Source: an uncultured Lachnospiraceae bacterium (GTDB lineage Bacteria; Bacillota; Clostridia; Lachnospirales; Lachnospiraceae). From it: DNA of 64,000 bases. The stretch lies in assembly GCA_910587045.1 (NCBI GenBank), contig CAJULG010000007.1:62001-126000 (forward strand), given 5' to 3'. Position numbers and translations under genes: made by a program. Under the pieces are notes generated by a model that did not search any database, had not been told where the DNA came from, and saw nothing but the letters and a program-made list of their open reading frames with translations. Below are positions 27,001-34,789 of the stretch, piece by piece. The stretch's first letter is position 1, and every line of letters begins with the position of its first letter.

Positions 27001-27958
27001 AGTAAAACAGACCGGCGTGATCGCGAATCAGTATCAGGCGGCCCTGAGCAAGGCGCAGCTGGACGAGCTTGGAACAACAGATCTGGCTACGATTCAGTTG
27101 ATGTCCGGTGACACGGTGATCGTAACCTTAAAGAATGTCAGTCTTGGAAAGGACAAGGATCAGGCGCCTGCTAACGTAATTGACAACTTTGACTATTATG
27201 TAGGCAGTGACAGCCTGCTGCAAAGCGCTTATACGGAGAACTCTGCCGGCGGCTGTTCTTCCGAGTTTCTGCTGGACAGTGAAAATAAGATTGACGGTGC
27301 CTATGGCGGCGCATTCCATTATGTATTGGAAACTGCGGGCAATGAGGTCTGGACCGGACAGATCAAGACGCTGGATCATCAGGATTATTCTGCCTACAAT
27401 GCGATCGAGATGTGGGTGAAGCCGGATGGTAAGGGTCAGAAATTAGTGGTTCAGTTTACGGACAGCTCCGGTGAAGAGTTTGAAGTATATCTGACAGATT
27501 TTGTGAAGGGTACCAAGGCACAGTATGTGACCATACCATTTACTTCCTTTGCTGGAAAGAAGGGCGGAACACTGGATTCTGCTCATATTACAAAGTTTGC
27601 GATCTGGTGCAATTCGATTCCGCCGGAAGGACATACCGGAACCTGGAAGGTGGATTCGACGATTTACTTTGATGGAATCCAGGCAGTTGCATTAGAGGAA
27701 GATCAGCTAAAGAATGTGGATGCCAACGGACTTATCATTACGGATGCATCTCTGGTAAAGAAAGATGAGCCGACGACAGAGGAGCCAACGACGGAAAATC
27801 CTGGAACGACTTCTACGGCTCCAGGTCAGACGACCGCAGACTCAGGAAAGAATACGCCGAAGACCGGTGATTCTATGCCGATCTATCCGGTTGCAGGAAT
27901 TCTGCTGTTATCTCTGCTTGCAGCAGGCGGCAGTCTGGCAGGTCGAAAGTACAGGTAA
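24062..27958 (+). CDS. Large multimodular GH26 beta-mannanase with TPKTG sortase signal
   Basis: 1298 residues from the ATG at 24062 (AAAGGGTGGGAAA upstream). Order: signal peptide (1-36); two similar beta-sandwich modules (about 40-185 and 200-335), both with a GxWxWT motif and an AGYxCDYSGxxYIxNVxL end, possibly CBM23/CBM27-type; a galactose-binding-like module (about 350-510) similar to that of the neighbouring mannanase; GH26 (about 545-915) with Glu715 as acid/base and Glu825 as nucleophile; a linker domain; a CBM11-like beta-sandwich (about 1035-1210); a Thr/Pro-rich stalk; and TPKTGD, a hydrophobic helix and Arg/Lys tail for sortase. It anchors mannan and cuts it at the wall. Confidence 0.92.
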   Translation: MTKKKRKMRFAALSMSILLAASCLLFAGPDIPVVNASGDSITAEGPFQIGSGAITFDSTSDWNEAAGDGVNVSISTTEALKKGATVEVDLLLDAGVDFAGIMKLQGVARLGDLWEWTPADNIVDLQNGDFTVTPDGTQKSAHATFHFDSDAIEQGALAAFTIKPAGYQCDYSGTMYIANVVLTDGQGSDTPVSGDLVASLPDRQQMYGTDITFDNTSDWDDKGEFELSLQTDAALKTGARITMDILIPKDKTFSGSLKFQGVTKVGAGWDWTQFDAIPELTDADFTVDGEYKKATVAYTGDPLTTDEIKVFIVKAAGYYCDYSGPVYIENVCLYDGAGSGEVVLPEKDPAVIDDFEDGTSSGWVTESGWQYDNAVGISAAELNGQKMLKLDLDYTGYGDTSWSEAKIKKDFDSPYDVSAYNYLTVDFYYPEGLDISQLGVKFFADGILNKDVTIEGDEAVGSGYKKGVAAVKFSPTATPLENLTLGLVGKNTTFNGSIYIDNITLSQYNAAGDYVPITSVPNATGTQANAAGMTGSVTLADANATVEARRLYSYLQAIAGNDQVLFGHENDYNKKVSQTATEGDVKELTGSLSAIYGLDTLAIAGAELGLTDPQQAMDTSVANSLAAARQGSIVSLSAHMPNFTNEKITVNPDGSFNFTTCDFGESKDLSNNCAEQILPGGDYNKQFNAYLDMIAEYALALQAEHVPILFRPFHENNGGWFWWGSSTSVETYKSLYRYTEEYLEAKGVHNMLYVYSPNGPFSSESKYMERYPGDEYVDILAFDYYDDYNTYPATADGSFFANLRTTCQLVSALAAKQGKLAAISETGVRVMKKDGSDNEGLLVTGNPVAESKTGKNWYQEVCNIAQEADMPYYLVWANFSDTNFYVPYKYNDTMGHEMINEFIDFYNNDKSVFADGTNFYSNTTAVTGNAYTNPYGYMIAPFDRAVIKDAMILSGSVTNGNDVKFVITNPDNGKVLTLAAVKQTGVIANQYQAALSKAQLDELGTTDLATIQLMSGDTVIVTLKNVSLGKDKDQAPANVIDNFDYYVGSDSLLQSAYTENSAGGCSSEFLLDSENKIDGAYGGAFHYVLETAGNEVWTGQIKTLDHQDYSAYNAIEMWVKPDGKGQKLVVQFTDSSGEEFEVYLTDFVKGTKAQYVTIPFTSFAGKKGGTLDSAHITKFAIWCNSIPPEGHTGTWKVDSTIYFDGIQAVALEEDQLKNVDANGLIITDASLVKKDEPTTEEPTTENPGTTSTAPGQTTADSGKNTPKTGDSMPIYPVAGILLLSLLAAGGSLAGRKYR

Positions 27959-27994
27959 TCTGCAGCATAAATAATTTACGAAGATATGAAAATG

Positions 27995-28028
27995 CCCGCA
28001 GGGTCTGCTTAGCCCCGCGGGTGTTTTT
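27995..28028 (+). terminator. Terminator after the second GH26 gene
   Basis: CCCGC / GCGGG stem followed by TGTTTTT, 36 bases after the stop. Confidence 0.65.
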
Positions 28029-28137
28029 GTGCTAAGAAGAAATCTTCTGTATGCTTGACAATTTATATTGGATAGCATATAATTTGTTTATCAATGTATT
28101 TAGCAAAACTAAGTACTTATGAAATTGGGGTGATAGA

Positions 28138-28482
28138 TTGACCAATCGCTATGAACAGCAAATGAAAAAAGGAATTCTGGATATGCTGATCATGAAGCTG
28201 TTGCAGAAGGAGGAGAAATACGGTTATCAGTTGATCCAGGAGCTGAAGCAGAGAAGCGAAGGCAGTATTACGCTGAAGGAAGGAACTCTTTATCCGGCCT
28301 TATACCGTCTGGAGGAAGAGGGCTGGATAAGGAGCCGCTGGAGCGCAGCAAATGACAAAGAGGTTTCCAAGAAGTATTACTGTCTGACGCCGGAGGGAGA
28401 GCAGGCGCTGGATGAGATATTCGAAATCTGGAAGGGATTTTCCTGTACGGTTGAAAAGATCATGCAGGAAGCCGTAAGATGA
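28138..28482 (+). CDS. PadR-family transcriptional regulator
   Basis: 114 residues from a TTG start after GGGGTGATAGA. The sequence MKKGILDMLIMKLLQKEEKYGYQLIQELK and LKEGTLYPALYRLEEEGWI is the PadR winged helix; KKYYCLTPEGEQAL follows. PadR proteins repress nearby genes until an inducer binds. The next gene encodes a HAAS-domain membrane protein, the usual partner of this PadR subgroup, and SdpI-like genes follow, so this is probably a small envelope-stress cluster. Confidence 0.93.
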   Translation: MTNRYEQQMKKGILDMLIMKLLQKEEKYGYQLIQELKQRSEGSITLKEGTLYPALYRLEEEGWIRSRWSAANDKEVSKKYYCLTPEGEQALDEIFEIWKGFSCTVEKIMQEAVR

Positions 28483-28504
28483 TTGATCACTGGAGGTGTA
28501 TAGG

Positions 28505-29158
28505 ATGCAGCAAGGAGAGTATATAAAAGCAGTCATACGCAGACTGGAATGTTCTGCCCGGAAAAAGACGGATATTGAGAAGGAACTGGCATCGGATATC
28601 CAGACTGCTGTGGCGGAAGGTGAAAGCTGGGATGAAATACAGGCGCGTATGGGGACACCAGAACAGCTCGCAAAGGAGTTTAATGATAACCTGACGCCGG
28701 AGGAGATTCGTAATAATAAGAAAAAGAAGGGACTGGTGACAGCCGGTATAATTGTCGGAATCCTGGCGGTTCTGGGTGCGGGGATCATCTGGATGCTGCC
28801 GAAAAGCTATGAACTGGAAAAGAGCGGGATATTCAAGGAAGCGACGGTTCTGGAACAGACAGACACGATAATCGGATTATTGGATCAGGAGGATTATACC
28901 GGACTGGAGGAATATGCGGATGACAAGATGAAAGGCTTCTTTCAGAGAGATGCAAATGTTATGGCAGGTGCGAAGGCAACACTTGGCGGTGAACTGGGAG
29001 CCAATCAGGGATACACCAGCTGGTATGCAGTCGAGATAAGGCAAAGCGGAAAACGGTATGCAATGGTTCAGGTGGTGGTACAGTATGAAAATCGAAGTGT
29101 GACTTATACCATAACATATGATGAGGAAATGAAATTATCCGGCTTATATATGAAGTAG
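28505..29158 (+). CDS. HAAS-domain membrane protein with extracytoplasmic DUF3887-like domain
   Basis: 217 residues from the ATG at 28505 (TGGAGGTGTATAGG upstream). Residues 1-65 resemble the HAAS/DUF1700 signalling domain (YIKAVIRRLECSARKKTDIEKEL, then ARMGTPEQLAKEFN). One membrane helix spans about residues 78-98. The outside part (about 105-217) is like DUF3887 (an NTF2-like fold): VLEQTDTIIGLLDQEDY to KLSGLYMK. HAAS proteins work with PadR regulators, here the gene just upstream. Confidence 0.8.
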   Translation: MQQGEYIKAVIRRLECSARKKTDIEKELASDIQTAVAEGESWDEIQARMGTPEQLAKEFNDNLTPEEIRNNKKKKGLVTAGIIVGILAVLGAGIIWMLPKSYELEKSGIFKEATVLEQTDTIIGLLDQEDYTGLEEYADDKMKGFFQRDANVMAGAKATLGGELGANQGYTSWYAVEIRQSGKRYAMVQVVVQYENRSVTYTITYDEEMKLSGLYMK

Positions 29159-29182
29159 CAGATAAGAACAGGAGGAGATAAT

Positions 29183-29563
29183 ATGATATTTGGAATAATC
29201 TTGACCGTCTTGAACGCATTCCTGCCGGCATTAATGCTGATATTTGGCATGGTATTTGCCCGGTATCCGGGGACGATGAATTATGTATATGGATATCGTA
29301 CCAGAAGATCTATGCTGAATCAGGATACCTGGGAATTTGCCCAGACATATTTTGGACGCTTATGGATACGGGTGGGTGCGATCCTGCTTCCGCTCTCCAT
29401 TCTGTTCAGTCTTCCTATGTTCTGGATGAAGGATGATGATAAGCAGGGAATCCTGACTGTTATACTGGAGAGCGTTCAGCTTGTTGTGCTGATTGCCTCC
29501 ATATTCCCGGTGGAGCAGGCTCTAAAGCGGGAATTTGACGATCAGGGAAACCGGAGAGAATAA
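29183..29563 (+). CDS. SdpI-like membrane protein
   Basis: 126 residues after AGGAGGAGATAAT. The start has a membrane helix, then YVYGYRTRRSMLNQDTWEFAQTYFGRLW, the SdpI/YfhL signature (GYRTxxSMxNxxTWxxA), then two more helices. SdpI is the immunity and signalling partner for the Bacillus killing factor SdpC, but many relatives have no known toxin. It sits in the PadR-HAAS cluster. Confidence 0.8.
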   Translation: MIFGIILTVLNAFLPALMLIFGMVFARYPGTMNYVYGYRTRRSMLNQDTWEFAQTYFGRLWIRVGAILLPLSILFSLPMFWMKDDDKQGILTVILESVQLVVLIASIFPVEQALKREFDDQGNRRE

Positions 29564-29668
29564 ACAATGCATGGCTATCTGCCGATATATCTTATAAGAA
29601 ATGGAATCAGCCGGAACCGGCAGATTTCGGAATAGAACACATAAAGTTGGAACAGGGAGGATGATATT

Positions 29669-30232
29669 ATGCAGATAGCAGCAGGAACAGGAGATACAAA
29701 GGAAAATCAAACAATAAATCTGGCAAAGTGGCGGGCTTCGTTTGTAGATACCGTGATGGAATATGCAGGCGGAACGGACAGTGCGAATAAGAAGGATTCT
29801 GATCAGGCAGTTTTAGGAGTTAATCTGAATATTTCTGAGGCAGGAAAGCAGAAGCTAAAGGAACAGGATAACTTTTTGAGTTTTTTACAGGATCAGCTGG
29901 ACAGCATTCAGGAGCAGAAGGAAGCCGGTGAGGATGGCTGGGAGGAATTTGGAAAATGCCTGAAGATTGCCATGAGTATTGCCAGTGGCGATAACGTTCC
30001 CCAGCAGGATATTCAATATCTAAAGGAGCATAACCCGGAGCTGTTCGGACAGGCGATGGCGCTTCGGATGCCGAAGAAGGATCCGGAGGACTGTGAAAGC
30101 GTATTAGAGGATGAAGACAGTGAAGGCAGCGAGGACAGCGGAAGCGGTTCCGCTCGGATCGTGGAAAGTGGAGCTTCTGTTGAAACAGGCGGCGGAGAGT
30201 CTGCCGGAACGGTTGCGGTTTCAGCAGAATAG
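29669..30232 (+). CDS. Hypothetical acidic protein
   Basis: 187 residues after CAGGGAGGATGATATT. Residues about 10-130 are helical and polar (ISEAGKQKLKEQDNFLSFLQDQ, EEFGKCLKIAMSIASGD, IQYLKEHNPELFGQAMALRMPKK). The last 45 residues are a low-complexity tail of Glu, Asp, Ser and Gly. No signal peptide or membrane helix. No family is recognised. It lies between two small membrane genes on the same strand. Confidence 0.6.
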   Translation: MQIAAGTGDTKENQTINLAKWRASFVDTVMEYAGGTDSANKKDSDQAVLGVNLNISEAGKQKLKEQDNFLSFLQDQLDSIQEQKEAGEDGWEEFGKCLKIAMSIASGDNVPQQDIQYLKEHNPELFGQAMALRMPKKDPEDCESVLEDEDSEGSEDSGSGSARIVESGASVETGGGESAGTVAVSAE

Positions 30233-30254
30233 AAATCTATTGGAGGAAAGAGAA

Positions 30255-30575
30255 ATGAATAACGGGATAGGAGCCTTTCTGATCTGGAGTGTTATAGGTC
30301 TGTTTTTTGTCGGGATGGGTATCGCATCCTTCTTTGCAAAAAAGGCTATGGGATTCTGGGCGAATGTCCGGGTGCCGGAGATTGACAGGGTCAAACCGTA
30401 CAATCATGCAGTAGGAAGACTGTATATAATATTTGGCATTCTGATGGTACTGTTCGGCCTGCCGCTGCTTAGCGGGAATACGGCGTTTATTCTTTTTTCT
30501 GTGCTTGGAGTTATGCTTGCAGTGATCACTATGATGGTCATCTATAGCCGGATTGAACAGAAGTATAGGAAATGA
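30255..30575 (+). CDS. Small two- or three-TM membrane protein
   Basis: 106 residues from the ATG at 30255 after TTGGAGGAAAGAGAA. A longer open frame to 30111 overlaps the previous gene and lacks a ribosome-binding site. Hydrophobic segments at about residues 5-27, 57-75 and 80-98, with the loop VRVPEIDRVKPYNHAVGRLY between the first two. It resembles small YdeI/DUF3784-type membrane proteins, but I do not assign a family. Its stop lies at the base of a long terminator hairpin shared with the convergent HAD gene. Confidence 0.65.
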   Translation: MNNGIGAFLIWSVIGLFFVGMGIASFFAKKAMGFWANVRVPEIDRVKPYNHAVGRLYIIFGILMVLFGLPLLSGNTAFILFSVLGVMLAVITMMVIYSRIEQKYRK

Positions 30576-30624
30576 TCACAGATCAGGGGCAGTCCTAAAG
30601 GGACTGCCCCTGATCTGTGATCAT
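30572..30624. terminator. Perfect 24-bp bidirectional terminator that overlaps both stop regions
   Basis: 30572-30595 pairs without mismatch with 30601-30624 around a 5-base loop. The plus-strand stop codon lies in its first bases, and the last residues of the minus-strand HAD protein are encoded by the stem. T-runs follow in the plus direction. Confidence 0.9.
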
Positions 30625-31299
30625 CGTTTTTATCTGATTCAGGTTCTGAATGGTGTAATCAACGCTTATTTCAGATTCGTTGTTCTTATTATGAGGATTG
30701 TACCAGCAGCACTGAATCCCTGCGAGACTGCCGCCCTTCATATCGCTGCTTAAAGAATCCCCTACGATCAGGATTTCTCTCCTGTTAGGATGATCTATAG
30801 TATGGAGTACATGGTTGAAAAATGCCTGACTTGGCTTTTCGGCACCGATCTCATCTGAGATGAAGGCTCCATCCAGCAGCTTATCCAGGCCGGACTTCTG
30901 CAGCTTTCGTTTCTGTGCGGCAAGCGCTCCGTTCGTTACCGCATATTGTTTTACATAAGGCTGTAATTCCTGGATCAGTGAAAAAGCATCATCCATAAAG
31001 CAGATGGTGTTTCCCAGTTGAATCTGGTAATTCTGATTAAAAGATTCTACATCATCAAAGGGAATCTGTTCTGCCTGAAAGAAATCCCGGAACCGTCCTG
31101 TCATAACCTGTGCTTTGCTGACTTCTCCAAGCTCTAACCGCCTCCAGTATTCAGCATTGATGGCCGAATATACGGCGAGCATGGCATCTGTGCATTCCCC
31201 AAGCTGAAAGAGGGAAAAGCATTCACGCATGGCGGTCCGTTCCGCTATATTAAAATCTAACAGTGTACCGTCAATATCCCATAAAATTATTTTTATCAT
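30595..31299 (-). CDS. HAD hydrolase, YjjG-like nucleotidase
   Basis: 234 residues. Motif I is WDIDGTLLDF (Asp nucleophile and Asp+2), motif II TNGA, motif III Lys in GAEKPSQAFF, motif IV VGDSLSSDMKGG. The order and the helical cap fit the YjjG/YfnB group, which removes phosphate from pyrimidine 5'-nucleotides, including abnormal ones. The C-terminus (MITDQGQSL) is written by the terminator stem. Ends convergently with the membrane gene. Confidence 0.85.
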   Translation of the reverse strand: MIKIILWDIDGTLLDFNIAERTAMRECFSLFQLGECTDAMLAVYSAINAEYWRRLELGEVSKAQVMTGRFRDFFQAEQIPFDDVESFNQNYQIQLGNTICFMDDAFSLIQELQPYVKQYAVTNGALAAQKRKLQKSGLDKLLDGAFISDEIGAEKPSQAFFNHVLHTIDHPNRREILIVGDSLSSDMKGGSLAGIQCCWYNPHNKNNESEISVDYTIQNLNQIKTMITDQGQSL

Positions 31300-31370
31300 G
31301 CTGTATCCTTTCTAAAGGGAAGGGTGTGTGTCCCACGCCTGTGGCGGATCCCTCCTTGCGACAATTACTC

Positions 31371-31431
31371 ACATAGCTCCTTAACCATTCATCTGACTGC
31401 AAGCAGTCGTTGAATGTTCAAAGAGCTGTGT
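31371..31431. other. Three-step stacked hairpin between the HAD and GH18 genes
   Basis: Nested repeats: ACATAGCTC / GAGCTGTGT outside, CATTCA / TGAATG in the middle, GACTGC / GCAGTC at the tip, with small internal loops of matching size. It lies between the end of the GH18 gene and the start of the HAD gene on the minus strand. It lacks a T-tract. Function unknown. Confidence 0.5.
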
Positions 31432-31449
31432 ACATCATATCATATGCTT

Positions 31450-32589
31450 TCAGGATTTGCCAATCTGGAACTGGTCTGCGAGCAGCAGCCAGTTTCCCCG
31501 GAAGAAGCGCATGATCTGCCAGTAGCCCATGCCATGAAGCTGGTATTCTGTTACCAGGTCGAATTTTGCCTGCATGCTTCGGACATCCTCAAACCATACC
31601 TCGTGCTGGATACCGTTTGCAGAATAGGTGAAGAAGGGCGACATTGCAGTTTCGTCAAACTGAATGGGGACATTATTCGCTGCAGCAATGGTGACAGCTT
31701 CTATATTACCGATGGTGGTTGCAGCAGTAACGCCGCTGACAAAAGGAAGCGGCCAGTCATAGCCATAATTCGGGATTCCCAGGTTAATTTTCTCCCGTGG
31801 AATTCTGGTAAGGGCATATTCCACGACCCGGCGGACGTTATTGATGGGTGCCACGGCCATAGGAGGGCCATAAGTATAGCCCCATTCATATGTCATCAGA
31901 AGGACTTCATCAGCCGCCTCTCCTAATCGTGCATAATCCTTTCCCTCATACAGAAGCCCGGGCTGATCATCTGAGGTTTTTGGTGCCAGTGCTACTGTAA
32001 CCGGATATCCCAGTGCATTGATCGCAGCACGTACCTGGGCAACAAAGTCTGCAAACGCAATCCGGTCACTGGCTAATATATATTCAAAATCAATGTCAAC
32101 TCCCTGAAATCCCTTTTCCGATACAGTGGCCGCCAGGTTCTCGATCAAACGGGCCTGCACCTGCGGGTCATTAATAGTCCGGGTGATCAGATAATTGCTG
32201 AACCGCCCGCTTGCATCAAAGGGGGTCAGAGTAAGAAAAGGAGCAGTTCCGGTTTCCAGCGCCCGTGTGATCATGAAATCATCATTTATGGCAGGGGGTA
32301 TCAGATCCCCCTCTAAGGTAAAGCCATAGGAGAAGATGGATAGACGACTCAGATAAGGAAGGGTCTGATCCAGAACCCATGTATTGATAAACGGATAAGC
32401 ATAGCCGTTGGTAACAACCGTTGCTTCCGGAGTATAGGTGGAGGGAACCGATAACAGAAGGGCCTGGCCAATCACCAGTGTATAGGGATAGATCAACTGA
32501 TTGTTATAAATAATGGTATCAGCGGGAATCTGATATGCACTGGCTATGGAATAGACGGTATCGCCGGATGTGACAACATGAATCTGCAT
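31450..32589 (-). CDS. LysM-GH18 glycosidase (spore germination/cortex hydrolase-like)
   Basis: 379 residues. Residues 1-48 are one LysM domain (IHVVTSGDTVYSIASAYQIPADTIIYNN), which binds peptidoglycan. Residues about 60-375 are a GH18 barrel: GFQGVDIDFEYI carries the DxxDxDxE-type catalytic motif with its Glu near residue 167; VLLMTYEWGYTYGPP follows. There is no signal peptide, as in YaaH/SleL-type spore proteins, which act as N-acetylglucosaminidases on spore cortex. This suggests a spore-forming organism. Confidence 0.88.
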   Translation of the reverse strand: MQIHVVTSGDTVYSIASAYQIPADTIIYNNQLIYPYTLVIGQALLLSVPSTYTPEATVVTNGYAYPFINTWVLDQTLPYLSRLSIFSYGFTLEGDLIPPAINDDFMITRALETGTAPFLTLTPFDASGRFSNYLITRTINDPQVQARLIENLAATVSEKGFQGVDIDFEYILASDRIAFADFVAQVRAAINALGYPVTVALAPKTSDDQPGLLYEGKDYARLGEAADEVLLMTYEWGYTYGPPMAVAPINNVRRVVEYALTRIPREKINLGIPNYGYDWPLPFVSGVTAATTIGNIEAVTIAAANNVPIQFDETAMSPFFTYSANGIQHEVWFEDVRSMQAKFDLVTEYQLHGMGYWQIMRFFRGNWLLLADQFQIGKS

Positions 32590-32650
32590 ATAGGAAATCC
32601 TTTTCTTTTTAGTCTTTAAAAATAATTTTTTTGTGTTATAATAAATGTAT

Positions 32651-32721
32651 GCAGATATAGTTCATCGGTAGAACGCTAGCTTCCCAAGCTGGAGAGGCGG
32701 GTTCGATTCCCGTTATCTGCT
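32651..32721 (+). tRNA. tRNA-Gly (anticodon CCC)
   Basis: Acceptor stem GCAGATA / TATCTGC, D stem GTTC / GAAC, anticodon stem CTAGC / GCTGG around loop TTCCCAA (anticodon CCC), T arm GCGGG-TTCGATT-CCCGT, discriminator T. CCA is not encoded. TATAAT lies at 32637-32642 just upstream, and a T-run follows, so it is a single-gene unit. Confidence 0.95.
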
Positions 32722-32725
32722 TTTT

Positions 32726-33172
32726 TTAATGCGATAGTTTTGCTTCCTTTATCCGGCTTTGATATTCCTGGATCAGTAGAGGCTGTATCTGAGGGTAGGT
32801 CCATTTCGTGGGTAGTTCGTCTAATAAATGAATACATTTCATTTCGCTGTGCAGTATGTTATCAAAGGTCTTAATGTCAGCAAAGTATAGCATACCGAAG
32901 GTTTCTTCACCTGTCTGGTTTACTCTGTTTTTTCCTGTTACAGAATAGACGCAGACTGGGGAGATCACGAATTCTAAAGCACCGGTTTCCTCATAGAGTT
33001 CTCTCCTGGCAGCTGCCAGGATGGATTCTCCGTCCTCTCTGTGGCCGCCGGGAACTTCATAGGTATCTCTCTCCTTGTGCTGGCAGAATACCCATTTGCC
33101 ATTGTGTCTGGAAATAATAACGGCAAACTTTAACCATTCATCCGCTATATCCTCATAAAAATTTACCTTCAA
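32726..33172 (-). CDS. NUDIX hydrolase
   Basis: 148 residues. The Nudix box is complete: GGHREDGESILAAARRELYEETGA (Gx5Ex7REUxEExGU) at about residues 43-66, which binds metal and cleaves a nucleoside diphosphate linked to another group. FCQHKERDTYEVPGGH precedes it as in the MutT-like group. Lies right after the tRNA gene on the other strand. Substrate not predictable. Confidence 0.9.
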   Translation of the reverse strand: MKVNFYEDIADEWLKFAVIISRHNGKWVFCQHKERDTYEVPGGHREDGESILAAARRELYEETGALEFVISPVCVYSVTGKNRVNQTGEETFGMLYFADIKTFDNILHSEMKCIHLLDELPTKWTYPQIQPLLIQEYQSRIKEAKLSH

Positions 33173-33257
33173 GACAACTTCCTCCTAATCGAACATTTGT
33201 TTACATATTACCACAGGGTCAGATAAGAATCTACCCTTTTCGTCAAAAAACCATTCG

Positions 33258-33286
33258 TTGCCCGGTTTTTCAAAATATAGTATACT
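33258..33286 (+). promoter_or_regulatory. Sigma-A-type promoter
   Basis: TTGCCC (33258-33263), 17 bp, TATACT (33281-33286), just upstream of the HAD gene. Confidence 0.6.
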
Positions 33287-33308
33287 GAATACGGAGGTAC
33301 TAAGGAAT

Positions 33309-34004
33309 ATGACAGACAGGATACAAGGAGTTATCTTTGATTTTAACGGAACCATGTTCTTTGATGGAGAGTTTCATGAACAGGCATGGAGAATGTATCT
33401 GGAACAGGTGACCGGACGGAAGATTAAAGATGCAGAATTTCAGGAATATGTACACGGACGAAATGCCGGAGACAGTTTATCCTATTTTCTGGATCGTGAG
33501 CTGACCAGAGAAGAGATTGCAGCATTTGAAGAGGAAAAGGAAGTGATTTACCGTCGCCTGTGTCTGGACTGTCCGGAAAAGCTTTATCTGGCAGGCGGTC
33601 TTCCGGAATTTCTGGATGCATTGGTAGAGAATGGGATACCGGTAACGATCGCGACTGCCGCTGGATGGAATAATGTTCAGTTTTTCTTCCGGCAGTTTGG
33701 CCTGGAGCGATGGTTTGATCCCGGGCAGGTTGTTTTTAATGACGGAACGCTTCCGGGAAAACCGGAGCCGGATGTGTATCTGCGGGCGTCAGAGAATATA
33801 AGGGTCAGTATTCAGAACTGCATGGTATTTGAGGATGCCCGGTCCGGGATAGAAGCAGCAAGGCGGGCGGGAGCAGGGATCATCATCGGGGTAGCCTCCA
33901 TGCTGGATGCTTCGGCTTTATTATCCTGTGGAGCGACGGCAGTCATAGAAGATTACCATGACAGAGAATCCTTGCTGTCAGAGTATATCGGCAGAAGGAA
34001 ATGA
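33309..34004 (+). CDS. HAD hydrolase, beta-phosphoglucomutase-like
   Basis: 231 residues from the ATG at 33309 (TACGGAGGTACTAAGGAAT upstream); an in-frame extension to 33258 overlaps the promoter. Motif I is IFDFNGTMFFDG, where the usual second Asp (DxD) is replaced by Asn (DFN), motif II ATAA, motif III GKPEPDVYL, motif IV FEDARSGIEAA. The four-helix cap and order fit the phosphoglucomutase/phosphatase subclass. The DxN change is common among phosphatase-type HADs and may affect mutase activity. Followed by an acetyltransferase gene 28 bases downstream. Confidence 0.85.
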   Translation: MTDRIQGVIFDFNGTMFFDGEFHEQAWRMYLEQVTGRKIKDAEFQEYVHGRNAGDSLSYFLDRELTREEIAAFEEEKEVIYRRLCLDCPEKLYLAGGLPEFLDALVENGIPVTIATAAGWNNVQFFFRQFGLERWFDPGQVVFNDGTLPGKPEPDVYLRASENIRVSIQNCMVFEDARSGIEAARRAGAGIIIGVASMLDASALLSCGATAVIEDYHDRESLLSEYIGRRK

Positions 34005-34032
34005 GGAACATATATAACAGAGGGGGTTAGAA

Positions 34033-34686
34033 ATGAGTGAGAACATGCTTCGGGAATTAACGCAAAAGGAAATCATACAGGTATATGAGCAGCATTTGCT
34101 TCGAGATTTTCCACCTGAGGAATGGAAGCCCCTGAAACAGATATTGAATCTGGTGAAGGAGGGAAGCTATCAGGTGTATGGCTTCTATGAGGAGGATACT
34201 CTGAATGCCTATGCTTTTTTATGTAGCATGAAAGATGAAATGTTTCTGGATTTCTTTGCAGTTGTTGCTTCTGCCGGAGACAGATGCCAGGGCGGGCAAA
34301 GCCGGAACGGTGAAGCAGAATTCTCCCGCGGACAGGTATATGGACGTGGCCGGGGATATGGCAGCCGGGCATTAGAGACCTTGCTGCAACATATAGCAGA
34401 GAGGAAGAAGGAGGTGCTGATCCTGGAGGTAGAGGATCCGGAGCAGGCAGAAACCAGGGAATCCTTTCTCCTTCGAAACAGAAGGATTCAGTTTTACAGG
34501 AGGGCAGGAATGGATGCTTCCTCTGTGTACGGACAGGTTATGGGAGTGGATTTTCGGATCTTGTATTACAATCTGGGGAAACAGCAGATAACGGATGGTG
34601 AAATATCCGAACTGATTCAGGCATTTTATTCGAAGCTGTATCCGCAGGGAGACTGGAGCATTACGAAGAAGCGTCCTTTATCTTGA
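34033..34686 (+). CDS. GNAT family N-acetyltransferase
   Basis: 217 residues after AGAGGGGGTTAGAA. The acetyl-CoA loop is GRGRGYGSRALETLLQHI (Q/RxxGxG/A, about residues 107-124), after a strand EMFLDFFAV. A loop of about 20 polar residues, rich in Gly, Arg and Gln, comes before it and is unusual. The C-terminal part (RRIQFYRRAGM, YYNL) is typical. It transfers an acetyl group to an amine; target unknown. Probably in one operon with the HAD gene. Confidence 0.78.
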   Translation: MSENMLRELTQKEIIQVYEQHLLRDFPPEEWKPLKQILNLVKEGSYQVYGFYEEDTLNAYAFLCSMKDEMFLDFFAVVASAGDRCQGGQSRNGEAEFSRGQVYGRGRGYGSRALETLLQHIAERKKEVLILEVEDPEQAETRESFLLRNRRIQFYRRAGMDASSVYGQVMGVDFRILYYNLGKQQITDGEISELIQAFYSKLYPQGDWSITKKRPLS

Positions 34687-34716
34687 AAATAGAAACAGTT
34701 TCGTGTATGTTAGATA

Positions 34717-34742
34717 TATAATATTATATCCTTTATAAGGAT
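34717..34742 (+). promoter_or_regulatory. -10 box and 15-bp palindrome upstream of mscL
   Basis: TATAAT (34717-34722), then the perfect palindrome ATCCTTTATAAGGAT (34728-34742) at the probable transcription start. It could be an operator or a 5'-end hairpin. Confidence 0.45.
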
Positions 34743-34789
34743 TGGGATGAAGTTTATAAAAAGGATTATACTAAGGGAGGCAGCAGAAG

